64,000 nt of DNA from Cephalotus follicularis (taxonomy: Eukaryota; Streptophyta; Magnoliopsida; Oxalidales; Cephalotaceae), in the NCBI GenBank assembly GCA_001972305.1, contig BDDD01000117.1:620001-684000 (forward strand). The letters are read 5' to 3'. The position numbers and the translations under genes were made by a program. This document shows positions 34,022 through 43,970 of the stretch, piece after piece. The notes under the pieces are model-generated. The model ran no database searches. It saw nothing but the letters and a program-made list of their open reading frames with translations, and was not told the origin of the DNA. Within the stretch, counting starts at the first letter, position 1, and each line of letters begins with the position of its first letter.

Positions 34022-34642
34022 TGAGGATAGCGAGGTTTCCATCTCCAAGGAAGGGATCTATAGCCCTAGCCGAGATATGGTCCTTCTGAGATCCGAGATC
34101 CGAGATCCGAGATCCAAGAATAGCACCTATTGGTTACATGTCATCCATTGACGGAGGTCATTCAGGCCGATATTGGAGGCTTGTTGAGAAGTCCTCTCAG
34201 CATAAAAGTAGTAGACTTGGACATAACACATTCAATGCTATGGAAGTTACTGGAATAACCTCGTTCAAGGGCAGCTGGTGGGGGTAAAGTTGACATTCAA
34301 ATGTAATTACTACCCCTATAAATACCCCCAACCACCGAATTTACGCATGTTAGACATTTCATTTCTCGATATCTCATTACAATCATCTTGGCGTACATCA
34401 CAGTTAATCTCGGCTAGAGCATAACAATATTGGCCAGGTCACCTTAAGCTTACCAACACATGCACCATGATAAACTCTGACTCAATAATCAGAGAGTGGT
34501 CCCTGAGACCACTCTAGAGCTACTTTCTGACAACTCTTGTTGTTTATTTCAGATTTCTTTCTTATGTAGTAGAGAAATCCAGAGTTCAACCTCAGGGAAG
34601 GGTTCATACAAATTCCTTGTTGACGAATCACCATGTCAACAT
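34022..34642 (+). repeat. T 5' LTR
   Basis: Begins TGAGGATAGCGAGG at the LINE junction and ends CCATGTCAACA before the primer site. GAGATCC is tandemly repeated near 34090-34120. A TATAAATA box lies 295 bases in. Confidence 0.8.
34317..34324 (+). promoter_or_regulatory. TATA box of T LTR
   Basis: TATAAATA in CCCCTATAAATACCCCC context, about 295 bases from the LTR start, a typical plant core promoter. Confidence 0.65.
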
Positions 34643-34644
34643 TT

Positions 34645-34661
34645 GGGGCCGTCTGTGAGAA
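34645..34661 (+). other. T primer-binding site
   Basis: TGGGGCCGTCTGTGAGA lies two bases after the LTR end. It resembles the TGGCGCCGTCTGTGGG site I associate with Tat/Retand elements, with a few changes. Confidence 0.75.
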
Positions 34662-34713
34662 TCCACAAAAAAAATCCAATAATCTCATCCTTGTTTCATC
34701 CTATCCCAACCTA

Positions 34714-35180
34714 ATGGCTAGACAACATAAAGGTTTGAGAAAGACAACATCAAATCTCCACTGGCTAATGGGATCTCACACTAGCTGAACACAAGAAACC
34801 ATCAGAGGGCTGACACTCAGGAAGATCATCCCGGCACCCAACAATGGCAAAGTGAGATCCCCGTGGTCAGTCGGGAGGTCGGGGATCTTCCAAACTTGGA
34901 TGGTCATCTACGAAGGAAAGAACCTGGAGATCAGCTAGCAATAAAGACTGACATGCAAAAGATATCCCAACAGATGCTACTTCTCACCTGAAGTTTTGGC
35001 TTGGACTTACCGAGGTAAAGGAAAAGCCTAGCCCGTAATGACACCAAATAACCCAGGCAACCGTTTGAAATGGTAGGTCTAGTTTGGCCTCCCAAGGGGA
35101 ACAAAAAAGTGGGGAAAGATAGAGACTGAGTAGTTCAACCATCTGTGGGTAACCCAGGTGAAGGTCCAATAGGGCAACCC
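34714..35180 (+). pseudogene. T gag, N-terminal part
   Basis: The first ATG after the primer site (ATGGCTAGACAAC) is the likely gag start. Stops appear after about 24 codons, and no domain is recognised in this variable N-terminal region. It runs to the S2 boundary. The call rests on position between primer site and the gag core at 41261 and 46926. Confidence 0.5.
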
Positions 35181-35318
35181 GAGAGGAGGAACAACAATAA
35201 CTCAAGATAACACTTGCTGATAACAACTATAAAGCTCTTGAAAGAATCTTGATATGAATGATTGTAGTGTTGGTTGTTGTATTCGTTGTTCTCTACTTTG
35301 TTGTTGATCCAAGCCTCC

Positions 35319-35326
35319 TATTTATA
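35319..35326 (-). promoter_or_regulatory. TATA box of S2 3' LTR
   Basis: On the minus strand TATAAATA followed by GGAGG. The other LTR has the same box at 40269-40276. Confidence 0.6.
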
Positions 35327-35434
35327 CTGTCTTGCAGGATATATCTATTGGAGACGTCACAGATCCGCTGGAATCACTTTGGAAAAGATTGCATTTAATT
35401 CAACGTTGATAAGATATGACATATTGAAATCCTT

Positions 35435-35660
35435 AGATCAAAGCGTCGACGAGATCTATCAAAGGGTCGCCGCTTAGATGTTACTGTTATGCCTTAATTT
35501 GAATTCTCCCATTTTGAGCTTTGATGGTTTGGCAATTTCAACTCTGAGATTTGTAAAGCGCTGACGGTCTTTTTGTAAGCATCGATGCTTTGAGCCTTTG
35601 AGCAACTTTCAAACTCTCTATATTATGGCGCTGACGTAGCCTTCTTAACCACTGGCGCCT
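35435..35660. repeat. Sparse TCGA-type array in S2 3' LTR
   Basis: Units such as AAGCGTCGACGAG, GCATCGATGCTTTG, GCGCTGACGTAGCC and CACTGGCGCC show a decayed GCGTCGACGC pattern. The other LTR has the counterpart at 40390-40625. Confidence 0.65.
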
Positions 35661-35689
35661 TTTGTCATCACTTTGCAAATTTGATTTGC

Positions 35690-36150
35690 CTCACAGGTCT
35701 GACATTTCATCTCCGATGCTTAGTACGTTTGCTTTGCCTTCAAGGTCTGCTCTGCAACATTTACCTCAGGTCTAATCTACAATAATCAACGCAGGTCTGC
35801 TCTGCAACAAATAACGCAGGTTTACTCTACAAGCTTTGATGTATGACTTTGAGCTTAGATCTCTGACCTCTACCATCTCTACCTCTGACCTCTATCTTTG
35901 AGGTCTGCCTTCAACTACCCAAGCTCTGCCTTAGCTTCTAAGGTCTTCCACAGAGGTTGGCCTTGACTTCGGAGCTCTGCCTTCACTTGTGAGGTCTGCA
36001 ACAGAGGTCTGCCTGGACGTCTGAGGTCTAGCTTTAATTTCTTGACATTTACCTTAATGTCTGAGGTCTGCTTTGGCCTCTGAGGTATGTACCTTAAATT
36101 CCTGAGGTCTGCACCTTAGGCCATCCTTTGCCTGAATGTCAACTTGCACG
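35690..36150. repeat. GAGGTCTGC-type interspersed repeats in S2 LTR
   Basis: The sequence GAGGTCTGCCTT and variants (CAGGTCTGCTCTGCAAC, GAGCTCTGCCTT, GAGGTCTGCACCTTA) recur every 20-40 bases, more than fifteen times. The 5' LTR has the same at 40645-41090 with different unit numbers. Confidence 0.8.
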
Positions 36151-36282
36151 ATGTACAATCAAGGAACTGAAGACCAGGTCCTTTGCCTGAATTTAAACTT
36201 TGTCAACTTGCACATAAACTGAAAATGATTAATCTAAAATATGTTATCGTCAAAATTTAGGACTGAGACAAAAATGTCAACA

Positions 36283-36300
36283 ATCTCTCCCTTTTTGATA
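36283..36300 (-). other. S2 polypurine tract
   Basis: On the minus strand a purine-rich run (AAAAAGGGAGAGAT at its end) directly precedes TGTTGACATT. Further GGGGGAGA runs near 36430-36480 echo S1. Confidence 0.8.
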
Positions 36301-36696
36301 ATGACAAAAATTTGTCATATATATGAGTATAAGAGCATAAGTTGAAAATGAGTATAAAAGATAATAATTTCCAAACTCAAACTATTAAAGATTAAGAAAT
36401 ACCGCTCTCACTATTAAAGATAAGGAAATACTGCTCTCCCCCTTAGCAGATATTCTCCCCCTTAACCTTTTCTCCCCCTTTTTTGTATAGTATCAAAAAG
36501 TTGAGAAGAACAATATAACTAACTCATTTAAGCGTTAAGTAAAACCATTCATTGAAACATGAACCTTTAACATAGAGTTATAAAATAAAAATTCATTCAA
36601 CATTAAGCATAAATATTCATAAAAGCATGAAAAAGGTTTTAAACGTTACATCAAAGTGCAAAATCAAAACACAAGCATGATGATGAATGCAAATGT

Positions 36697-37855
36697 TCAA
36701 TTATCCACCCTATCATCCTTATCTCCTCCATCTCTGACATCTTCAATGTCGGTATCTTGTTGTCTAGATTGAGGTGTTATATCTTTATCCCCAATTAGCA
36801 CTCTCTTAATGAGCTTTCTTTCAAGCCTTATTTGCCTAGTCTCAATGCTCTGGATAGCTCTCATAATCTCCTCAATAGAACTACGCTTAATTTCTGGAGC
36901 TCTCACTTCTTGCCCTTGTGCTTATTCTCTTTCATCTTCCTCTTCTTCTTCTTCTCCACTTACGCTTTCAAAATTTTCTTCCTTAGGGATCCAAGTTCCA
37001 AGCCTCTTATGCTTTTTTGAACCCGATCCTCCAAAGGGTTCCTTTTCCTAACTTGTCTGTAAATTGGAGTGCATGGTGCACCCCCCCCCCCCCATCTAAA
37101 TCAATATCGAAGTGCATAAGAATTTTTGTAACAATGTTTCCATAAGGGAGTCTTGCATTTTCCCTAGCTCTCATTGCATCCATGTGTCTCATGATGAGCA
37201 TGGGTATGGATATCCTCTTACCCGTGATAATGTGAAACATTGTGAATGCTTCCATATAAGTGGCCTCATCAAAACCACCAACCTTTGGCAAAATGTGAGT
37301 GGTAACTGCTCTATGCGGAAATCGATAGTCTAGTTTGAGATTCCAGGAGTACATTTTTTCAAAAATTTGTGCATTTTCTCCAAATAACAAATGCATACAT
37401 TCTTTTCTATTGAAGCCCTCATCTACTACCTAACCTCTATGTGACCACGCCAGGGTCCCATCATTTGGAATGTTCAGAATAGTCAACAAGGTGGATGAAT
37501 CCATCTCAATATTGTTATTCTTCACCGTAGTGATCATTCCATATACACTACCACTAATAATATTTGCATAGAATTCTTTCATTAAATCCAGGTAGTGTGG
37601 GAGGTTTATAGTGAATAGAGGTCCCAAATTAAGAGCATTAAGCCGGCCAACAATAGGAAAACCCTCCTTATTACAGAAATCAAAATCTAGGGATTTTCCT
37701 ATGAGGATTTTTCTTTGAAAATAGGCTTGTGGGTACCTTATTCCTTGTTGACCCACTACTTTTTTAGCCCTAGTTGTCCTCCCCCTTCTAGTTCTTGCTC
37801 CTATTTTTCTTGAACACTCTCCTTCCACAACATTGGGATGTTTGGTTCTTGCCAT
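36697..37855 (-). pseudogene. S2 second coding region (putative plant transposon protein)
   Basis: The ATG at 37855 opens a basic N-terminus (ARTRRGRTTRAKKVVGQQG), then YFQRKILIGKSLDFDF, LGPLFTINLPHYLDLMKEFY and LLTILNIPNDG. After a stop it continues MYSWNLKLDYRFPHRAVTTH, EAFTMFHIITGKRISIPMLI and LPYGNIVTKILMHF. A frame change near 37007 leads to an Arg/Glu-rich, heptad-like tail (EEIMRAIQSIETRQIRLERK). It is the same family as 23618-26049 in S1. A run of 13 C encodes a Gly stretch and is a slippage risk. Not an envelope glycoprotein by any visible feature. Confidence 0.8.
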
Positions 37856-37859
37856 TTGT

Positions 37860-38420
37860 AGAGATTTTTTGACTAGATAGGAGGATGTATAGATGTGAAA
37901 TGCTGTTTATGAGAAGTTTTAAACTAATTTTTGGCTTTATTTGTGCTTAAAATCGCCAGAGAGATCGAGTGAAAATCTTAGGGTTTGCGAAATGACTTAA
38001 CTGACGGCACTTTAAACTGATAAACACAATTAAACCATCGACTCTTTGTATTATGGTGTCGTCGCTTGGAGTGAAGCAATCCCCTAAAAATCGCAGTGTT
38101 AACCGCCGACGCTTTGTAATTAAGAGTCAGTCCTATTTTCTGCGTTTTCTCTTTTGAAAGTATACTAAAAATGATGCTCATGATGCATGAATGATCACAT
38201 TATCATAAAACAATCAAAATATCAGCCAAAATCACATAATCATACAGAATTATTCATTCAATATCACACAATCATAAAATCAATCAAAATATCAACCAAA
38301 ATAAGAAGAAAAAAACATAATTATATAATGCAATTTCATATAATAAAACCTCAATACTCAAGTGCTTGGAGCATTCATTACAACATTACCTGCTTTTGTA
38401 TTTTATCTTCAAGCACTCCT
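37860..38420 (-). other. S2 spacer where pol is missing
   Basis: AT-rich, no domain found in any frame. Some decayed TCGA units (ATCGACTCTTTG, CGTCGCTTGG, CGCCGACGCTTTG) lie at 38030-38130, in the same position as the S1 array at 23170-23410. Confidence 0.65.
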
Positions 38421-38424
38421 ACAA

Positions 38425-40013
38425 AACGAAAATATTTAACCTTTTGGTACCCAAGTGATCTTTGGTCCTTGCATGTTAGTAACTTTGGTTCCTTTGGGAA
38501 CCCAAATTTTCTTAATTCTAACAATTTTTTATTTATGTAATACATTTTTCTTGTAAAAACAGGTTGATGAAATATGTCCTTTTTTACCACAATAATTACA
38601 AGTGATTTTAGGCTCATTCTTCTTAACAAATAAATTGTTAAAGTGTTTGACATTGTTCATTTCGTCATAGCCCAAAACGGCCATATCAAACACACATCTC
38701 TGAATTCCTAGGACTTTATCCAATTTATCACTACTATCGGAGAATTTTGAAAAAGTCTTTTCCAAGGCATTAATTTCCAAGTCCTTTTCCAATTCAAGTA
38801 CATTAGTCTTTAATGCCTATATCTTGCAAGAGAGAGCATTATTCAATTTCTTTAGAGATGAATGTTTTAAGCTCAAATTTTCAGAGTATTCAACTAGTTC
38901 ATCATAAGAATCTTGTAGTTCATCAAAAGAGAAAGAAGTAGAAAGATGTATCTCATTTTATTCTTCATTCTCAATTGCCATAAAGGCAATGTTTGCAACC
39001 TCTCCATCACTCTCTTCATCGGAGCTTGAATCGTCACTGTCATTCCATGTAGCCATCATTGCTTTCTTCTTCTTGGAGTGTTCTTTGTTCTTCTCCAACT
39101 TGGGACAATCACTCTTGTAGTGTCCCAGTTTATTGCACTCATAGCAAATCACTTCTTCTTCCTTGCCTTATTCTCCCTTTTGAAGATCCTTCTTGAAAGG
39201 CCTCTTTCCTTGTTGTCTCTTGTTGGAGAGAAACTTCTTGAACTTTCTTGTGATTAGGGCCATCTATTCATCTTCATCACTCACATCCTCATTCTTCTCT
39301 TTTGAGGATCTAAATGCAATAGTTTTCTTCTTTTTGGTCTCCTTACTTTCATAGATCTGCATTGCGGTCTCATGTGTCATTAAAGACCCAAGGCGCTGCT
39401 CGAGTGGGAGAGTTGTGAGGTCCTTAGCTTCATTAATCGCCGTCACCTTTGGTGTCCAGATCTTTGGCAAACATCACAAAATCTTCCTAACAAGTTCTTG
39501 GTTAGGATAGCATCTTCCAAGATTTTTAAGAGAGTTAATGATAGAAGTAAAACGAGTAAACATATCACTAATACACTCATCATCATGCGTCATAAACGGT
39601 TCATATTGATGTACAAGCATGCTTATTTTTGACTCATTAACTTGGTTGGTACCTTCATAGGTAACCTCCAATAAGTTCTACATTACTTTTGCAGAGTCAC
39701 ATGAGGATATACGATTGAATTCAACCGCATTAACAGCACAAAACAGAACATGTTTGGCCTTTTAATTCAGTTGAAGCAATTTGAGATCATTGCCATCAAA
39801 CTCATTTTCAGATTTAGGGGTAACCACCCCTTCTACAGTTTTAGTGGGAAGTTTGGGACCATTAACTATAATGTTCCATAATTGGTAGTCTAGTCATTGC
39901 ATGAATATAGTCATTTTGGTTTTCCAAAAGCTATAATTGTTCATATCAAAGTAGGGAGGTCTAGTTATTGAAGAACCTTTAATCCCCATGTTGAGATTCA
40001 TTGAGGTTGCCAT
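38425..40013 (-). pseudogene. S2 gag (UBN2-type, CCHC)
   Basis: ATG at 40013 starts MATSMNLNMGIKG. The copia gag core follows (YFDMNNYSFWKTKM, LLEVTYEGTNQVNESKI, DMFTRFTSIINSLKNLG, YPNQELVRKIL, LPKIWTPKVTAINEAKDLTT). Then come a first zinc knuckle CYECNKLGHYKSDC, the acidic MATWNDSDDSSSDEESDGE typical of SIRE, a coiled-coil-like stretch and a second knuckle CNYCGKKGHISSTC before the gag-pol linker (IWVPKG). Stops and one frame change near 39475 break it. Gag would assemble particles; pol should follow but is absent. Confidence 0.9.
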
Positions 40014-40055
40014 GGATCTTTATATCTTTAACAACTAAGAATAACAAGATAACTT

Positions 40056-40068
40056 GCTTTGATACCAA
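40056..40068 (-). other. S2 primer-binding site
   Basis: On the minus strand TGGTATCAAAGCA, one change from the tRNA-Met type. The gap to the LTR end is unclear because the LTR boundary near 40083 is only inferred. Confidence 0.7.
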
Positions 40069-40082
40069 TCGAACAAATACAA

Positions 40083-41260
40083 TGTTGATTTGGTGATCTT
40101 GTGTAACCTTTATAAGGATGAATATAGAATGGATAAGCTCACAACAATAACTCAAGATAACACTTGCTGATAACAACTATAAAGCTCTTGAAAGAATCTT
40201 GATATGAATGATTGTAGTGTTGGTTGTTGTATTCGTTGTTCTCTACTTTGTTGTTGATCCAATCCTCCTATTTATACTGTCTTGTAGGATATATCAGTTG
40301 GAGACGTCACAGAGCCGTTGGAATCAATTTGGAAAAGATTGCCTTTAATTCAATGTTGATAAGATATGACAGATTGCAATCCTTAGATCAAAGCGTCGAT
40401 AGGTTCTATCAAAGCATCGCCGCTTAGATGTTACCATTATGCCTTAAATTGAATTTTCCCGTTTTGAGCTTCGATGGTTTGGCAATTTCAACCATGAGCT
40501 TTGTAAAGCGTTGATGGTCTTTTTGTAATCATCGATGCTTAGAGCCTTTGAGCAACTTCCAAACTCTTTGCATTAAGGCGCTGACATAGCCTTCTTAACC
40601 GCTGGCTCCTTTTGTCATCGCTTTTCACATTTGATTTGCCTCCGAGGTCTGACAATTCATCTATGATGCTTAGTACATTTGCTTTGCCTTCGAGGTCTGC
40701 TCTGCAACATTTACCTCAGGTCTGCTCTATAACATTTATAGCAGGTTTGCTCTGCAACAACTAACGGAGGTCTGCTCTGTATGCTTTGATGTATGACTTT
40801 GAGCTTAGAGCTCTGACCTCTGCCATCTCTACCTTTGACCTCTTTCTCTGAGGTCTGCCTTGACTTCGGAGCTCTGGCTTCAACTACCCAACCTTTGCCT
40901 TAGCTTCTGAGGTTTGCCACAGAGGTCTGCCTTGACTTTGGAGCTCTTCCTTCACTTGTGAGGTCTGCAACTGATGTATGCCTTGACGTCTGAGGTCTGG
41001 CTTTAATTTCCTGAGGTCTTCCTTAACGTCTGAGGTCTACACCTTAATTTTTTAAGGTTTGCCTTGGCATCTGAGGTCTGCACCTTAATACATCCTTTGC
41101 CTGAATGTCAACTTTGTCAACTTGCATGATGTACAATCAGTGAACTTGAGACCAGGTCCTTTGCCTGAATTTAAACTTTGTCAACTTTCACATTAACTAA
41201 AAATGATTAGTTGCAAATATGCTATCATCAAAATCTAGGACTGAGACAAAAATGTCAACA
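40083..41260 (-). repeat. S2 5' LTR
   Basis: On the minus strand starts TGTTGACATTTTTGTCTC, very close to the S1 LTR start. Contains the TATA box (40269-40276), a sparse TCGA array and the GAGGTCTGC repeats. The 3' end is set at the last CA before the primer site. Confidence 0.8.
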
Positions 41261-41550
41261 CCAAGGAAAGAAGAGGACAAGTCCAAAGTGATCCCCATGG
41301 AGGAAAGACTCCGAGGAAGAAAGCTCCTCCAACCGTAGTTGGATTTGAAGGAAGGAGCCCAATAAGCGATGAGGGAAGGCATAGGATTCCTCCAACACTA
41401 GAGAGGTTCCCGAGCAGAGAAAGATGACAAGTGCACTCCAGATATTGGGGCCTAGAGAATAGGCGGACAATCATAATCTCCACATAGAGGAGCAGCTCAG
41501 ATACGGTACTCATACTTTTACCAAAGAGATATCCGAAGAGCCTTTGCCGA
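41261..41550 (+). pseudogene. T gag, middle part
   Basis: Resumes T between S2 and Z. The end reads THTFTKEISEEPLP, the motif that in Tat-type gag precedes FKPP.FERYDG, which is found after Z at 46926. Stops are present. Confidence 0.75.
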
Positions 41551-42284
41551 TGTGAGCCCCATATATCTTTTTGTATACATATTGGCATGTATTTTGCTTG
41601 TATCTATATGGTATTGTACAGTATTGTACTTATGGATGGCATGAAACGCATATTATATATACTATTTTTAACTTTTATGCATGTTTATGAGTAGGGGAGG
41701 TTCAGTGGAACCTACTCGCTGTTTGTGAGATTTTCGCATGGAGGAGCCTATTATATATATAGAAGGCTCAGTTCATTCTCATTCGTCCTCATTTCCTTAG
41801 AGTGAGATAGAGAGAGAATGAGTTAGAGAGAGAGTGGGCGAAATCAAGCAAACAAGTAGACGTTGGAATCGTAGCAGCATATAGAACCTGAAGGGAGAAG
41901 CAGGATACGGATTCAAGCAACCTATTCTTCGTTCTCAACTAGTTAAGGTAGGTTATACTTATGCTCCGATATCCTTATATGGATGGATTTGTATGTTTTT
42001 ATTGTTATGGACAGTTGCATATATGCTAGATGGATGGACTAGGGTGATTGATATGGTTATAAATGGATTAAAAGGTGGATTTGAGGGAAATCAGAGGATT
42101 TGGAGATTTTTACCCAATTCCCATTTTTCTCTCAATCTAAGGGTTATAGACATGGTTTTAAAGGGTTTTAAAGCTGTTTTTGAGTTTCTATTGACGGTTG
42201 AAGCCTGTGGCTTCCTTTGTTTTGAATTAAAAACAGTTTTGATGGATTTTGGGGGATTTTTGGGCGATTTTTACAGTTGACAGT

Positions 42285-42600
42285 AGCCTAGGGCATCAAT
42301 GTGTTCTTCGTGCATGTTGATGTGTTCTTGAGTGCCAGGGCGTCGATGTTTTTGACTTAAGCGTTAACGCCTAGGTGTCTTTGCGTTGTGCGCCATTCTG
42401 TGCAGCACGTTAATGCCATAAAGGTAAGGGACATAAGCATCGACGCCTTTGGTAAGCATTGACGTCTTATGTGTTACCAGTAGTTGACACTTAGCGCATG
42501 CATTGACGCTCAAGGCCTAGTGATTTAAGCCTCGACGCCTAGTGCAAAGCGTTGACACACAGAATTTAGGCTCGACGCGTAAACCCTGCACGCCAATGCC
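42285..42600. repeat. TCGA-palindrome array in Z
   Basis: About twelve units (GGCGTCGATGTTTTTG, AAGCATCGACGCCTTTG, AAGCATTGACGTCTTATG, AGGCTCGACGCGTAA), many decayed to TTGAC. Confidence 0.78.
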
Positions 42601-43970
42601 TAAACCTACTTTCCACTTTAGCCAAATTTTACGTTTTTCAACCCAAATGATCTTCTCTTCAAGTGTATTCCATGGGAAACCTCCCTAAGGCCTTGTAACC
42701 TTTGGAAATCCTATTTTAGCACTTTTAAACTTCAAAAGTCAATCTTTAAAAGAGGATTTCATAAAGGAAAAAGGGATTTTTATATAAATGGTTTTCAAAA
42801 TGGTTAGGATAGCTTATTTGGGGTATCTGGATGTGGATATCCTAATTACACTTCCCCGCCATTGTTTTCAACTCCGATAGGGACCAACGAATGGAAATGG
42901 AAAGGGTTATGGCTATGGAAATTGTTTTTAACGGTTTTGACGGATGGATTATATGTGATCCTTTATGCTAGGTCCCCTATCTTTTAAATGGAATATGGTT
43001 ATGGTTCAAGGGTATGGTACGACTATGGCTATTGATTGTTATGGTTTGAGACCTTACGGGATAACCCATTCATAATCTTCATTTCCGTCATGAAACATTA
43101 TGGATGTAGGCCATATATTATAGTTGTTATCGGTGGATCTTGCAGGTTTCCTTCGTGGTAGATCGCACAGGTCCCCATCGGGGGCTAGTACCTTTGGGAC
43201 TAGTATTATAGTTGTTATCGGTGAATCCTACAGGTCTCCTTTGTGGCAGATCGTGCAGGTCCCCTAAGGAGCTACACCTTTGGATGCAAAGCATTATGGT
43301 ATGGACATGTGGCCAGTGTTATCCTATGCTCCACCTGGCTTCGTGGCACGGAGAGTGCATGGTCGGTGGAGGTACTACCCCGGTCGAAGAGGTGGGGAAG
43401 GTACTTGACCTTATGGATGATTGTTCCAATGGTATGGTTGTGGATTGTTTTATGGAGTGTCTATAGGCCTATGGCCTTGGATGTGATACTAGGACTAGCG
43501 AAGTATACCATTGCTTAGGGACGGTTGGTATACTGGAGCAGTCCACACTTGACTTTCATACATATGTCATGCCATGCATATATGGTTATTCTATTGCACA
43601 CACATCATACTATTATGCTGATGCATTTCATGGCATACCATTATATCTGTTGCATACCATTGCATAGCATATTGTATTACCTACACGACCTGTGGCGCTA
43701 ACCCATTCTCCTAATGGGTCAGGCTCAGGTTTAGGTAAAGCTCCGAGGTGATGGACCAGATGGAGGGCAGCACGGGATTCTTCTTTCAACATAGTTCCTG
43801 ATTTCTATCTTTGTATTTATGGATTGGACATGTATAAAACACAAGTATTATTCAGCTATTGACTTGCCGGTTTGTGGCAACGCATAAGATGTTTATATAG
43901 CATGATGTGTTTATGGATGGGCTTTTCTACATGGTTTTGATATTATCTTCCACATGCAATTGATGTTTGA

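Larger units (their letters stand above)
35180..36282 (-). repeat. S2 3' LTR, outer end truncated
   Basis: Collinear with 40143-41260, including the TATA box and the long run of GAGGTCTGCCTT-like repeats (35690-36150). The inner edge is TGTTGACATT on the minus strand. Confidence 0.87.
35180..41260 (-). mobile_element. S2: SIRE-type copia element lacking pol
   Basis: Minus-strand order is 5' LTR (about 40083-41260), primer site near 40056-40068, gag, spacer, second coding region, polypurine tract (36283-36300) and 3' LTR (about 35180-36282). Both LTRs begin TGTTGACATTTTTGTC. No protease, integrase, RT or RNase H lies between gag and the second coding region, so it is a deletion derivative that would depend on another element's pol. 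The 3' LTR is shorter at its outer end than the 5' LTR, and no clean target-site duplication is visible. Confidence 0.87.

Noticed and set aside
43212..43518. Overlapping plus-strand frames of 84 and 91 codons
   Set aside because: They lie in the Z LTR, share no known domain, and overlap each other in different frames.
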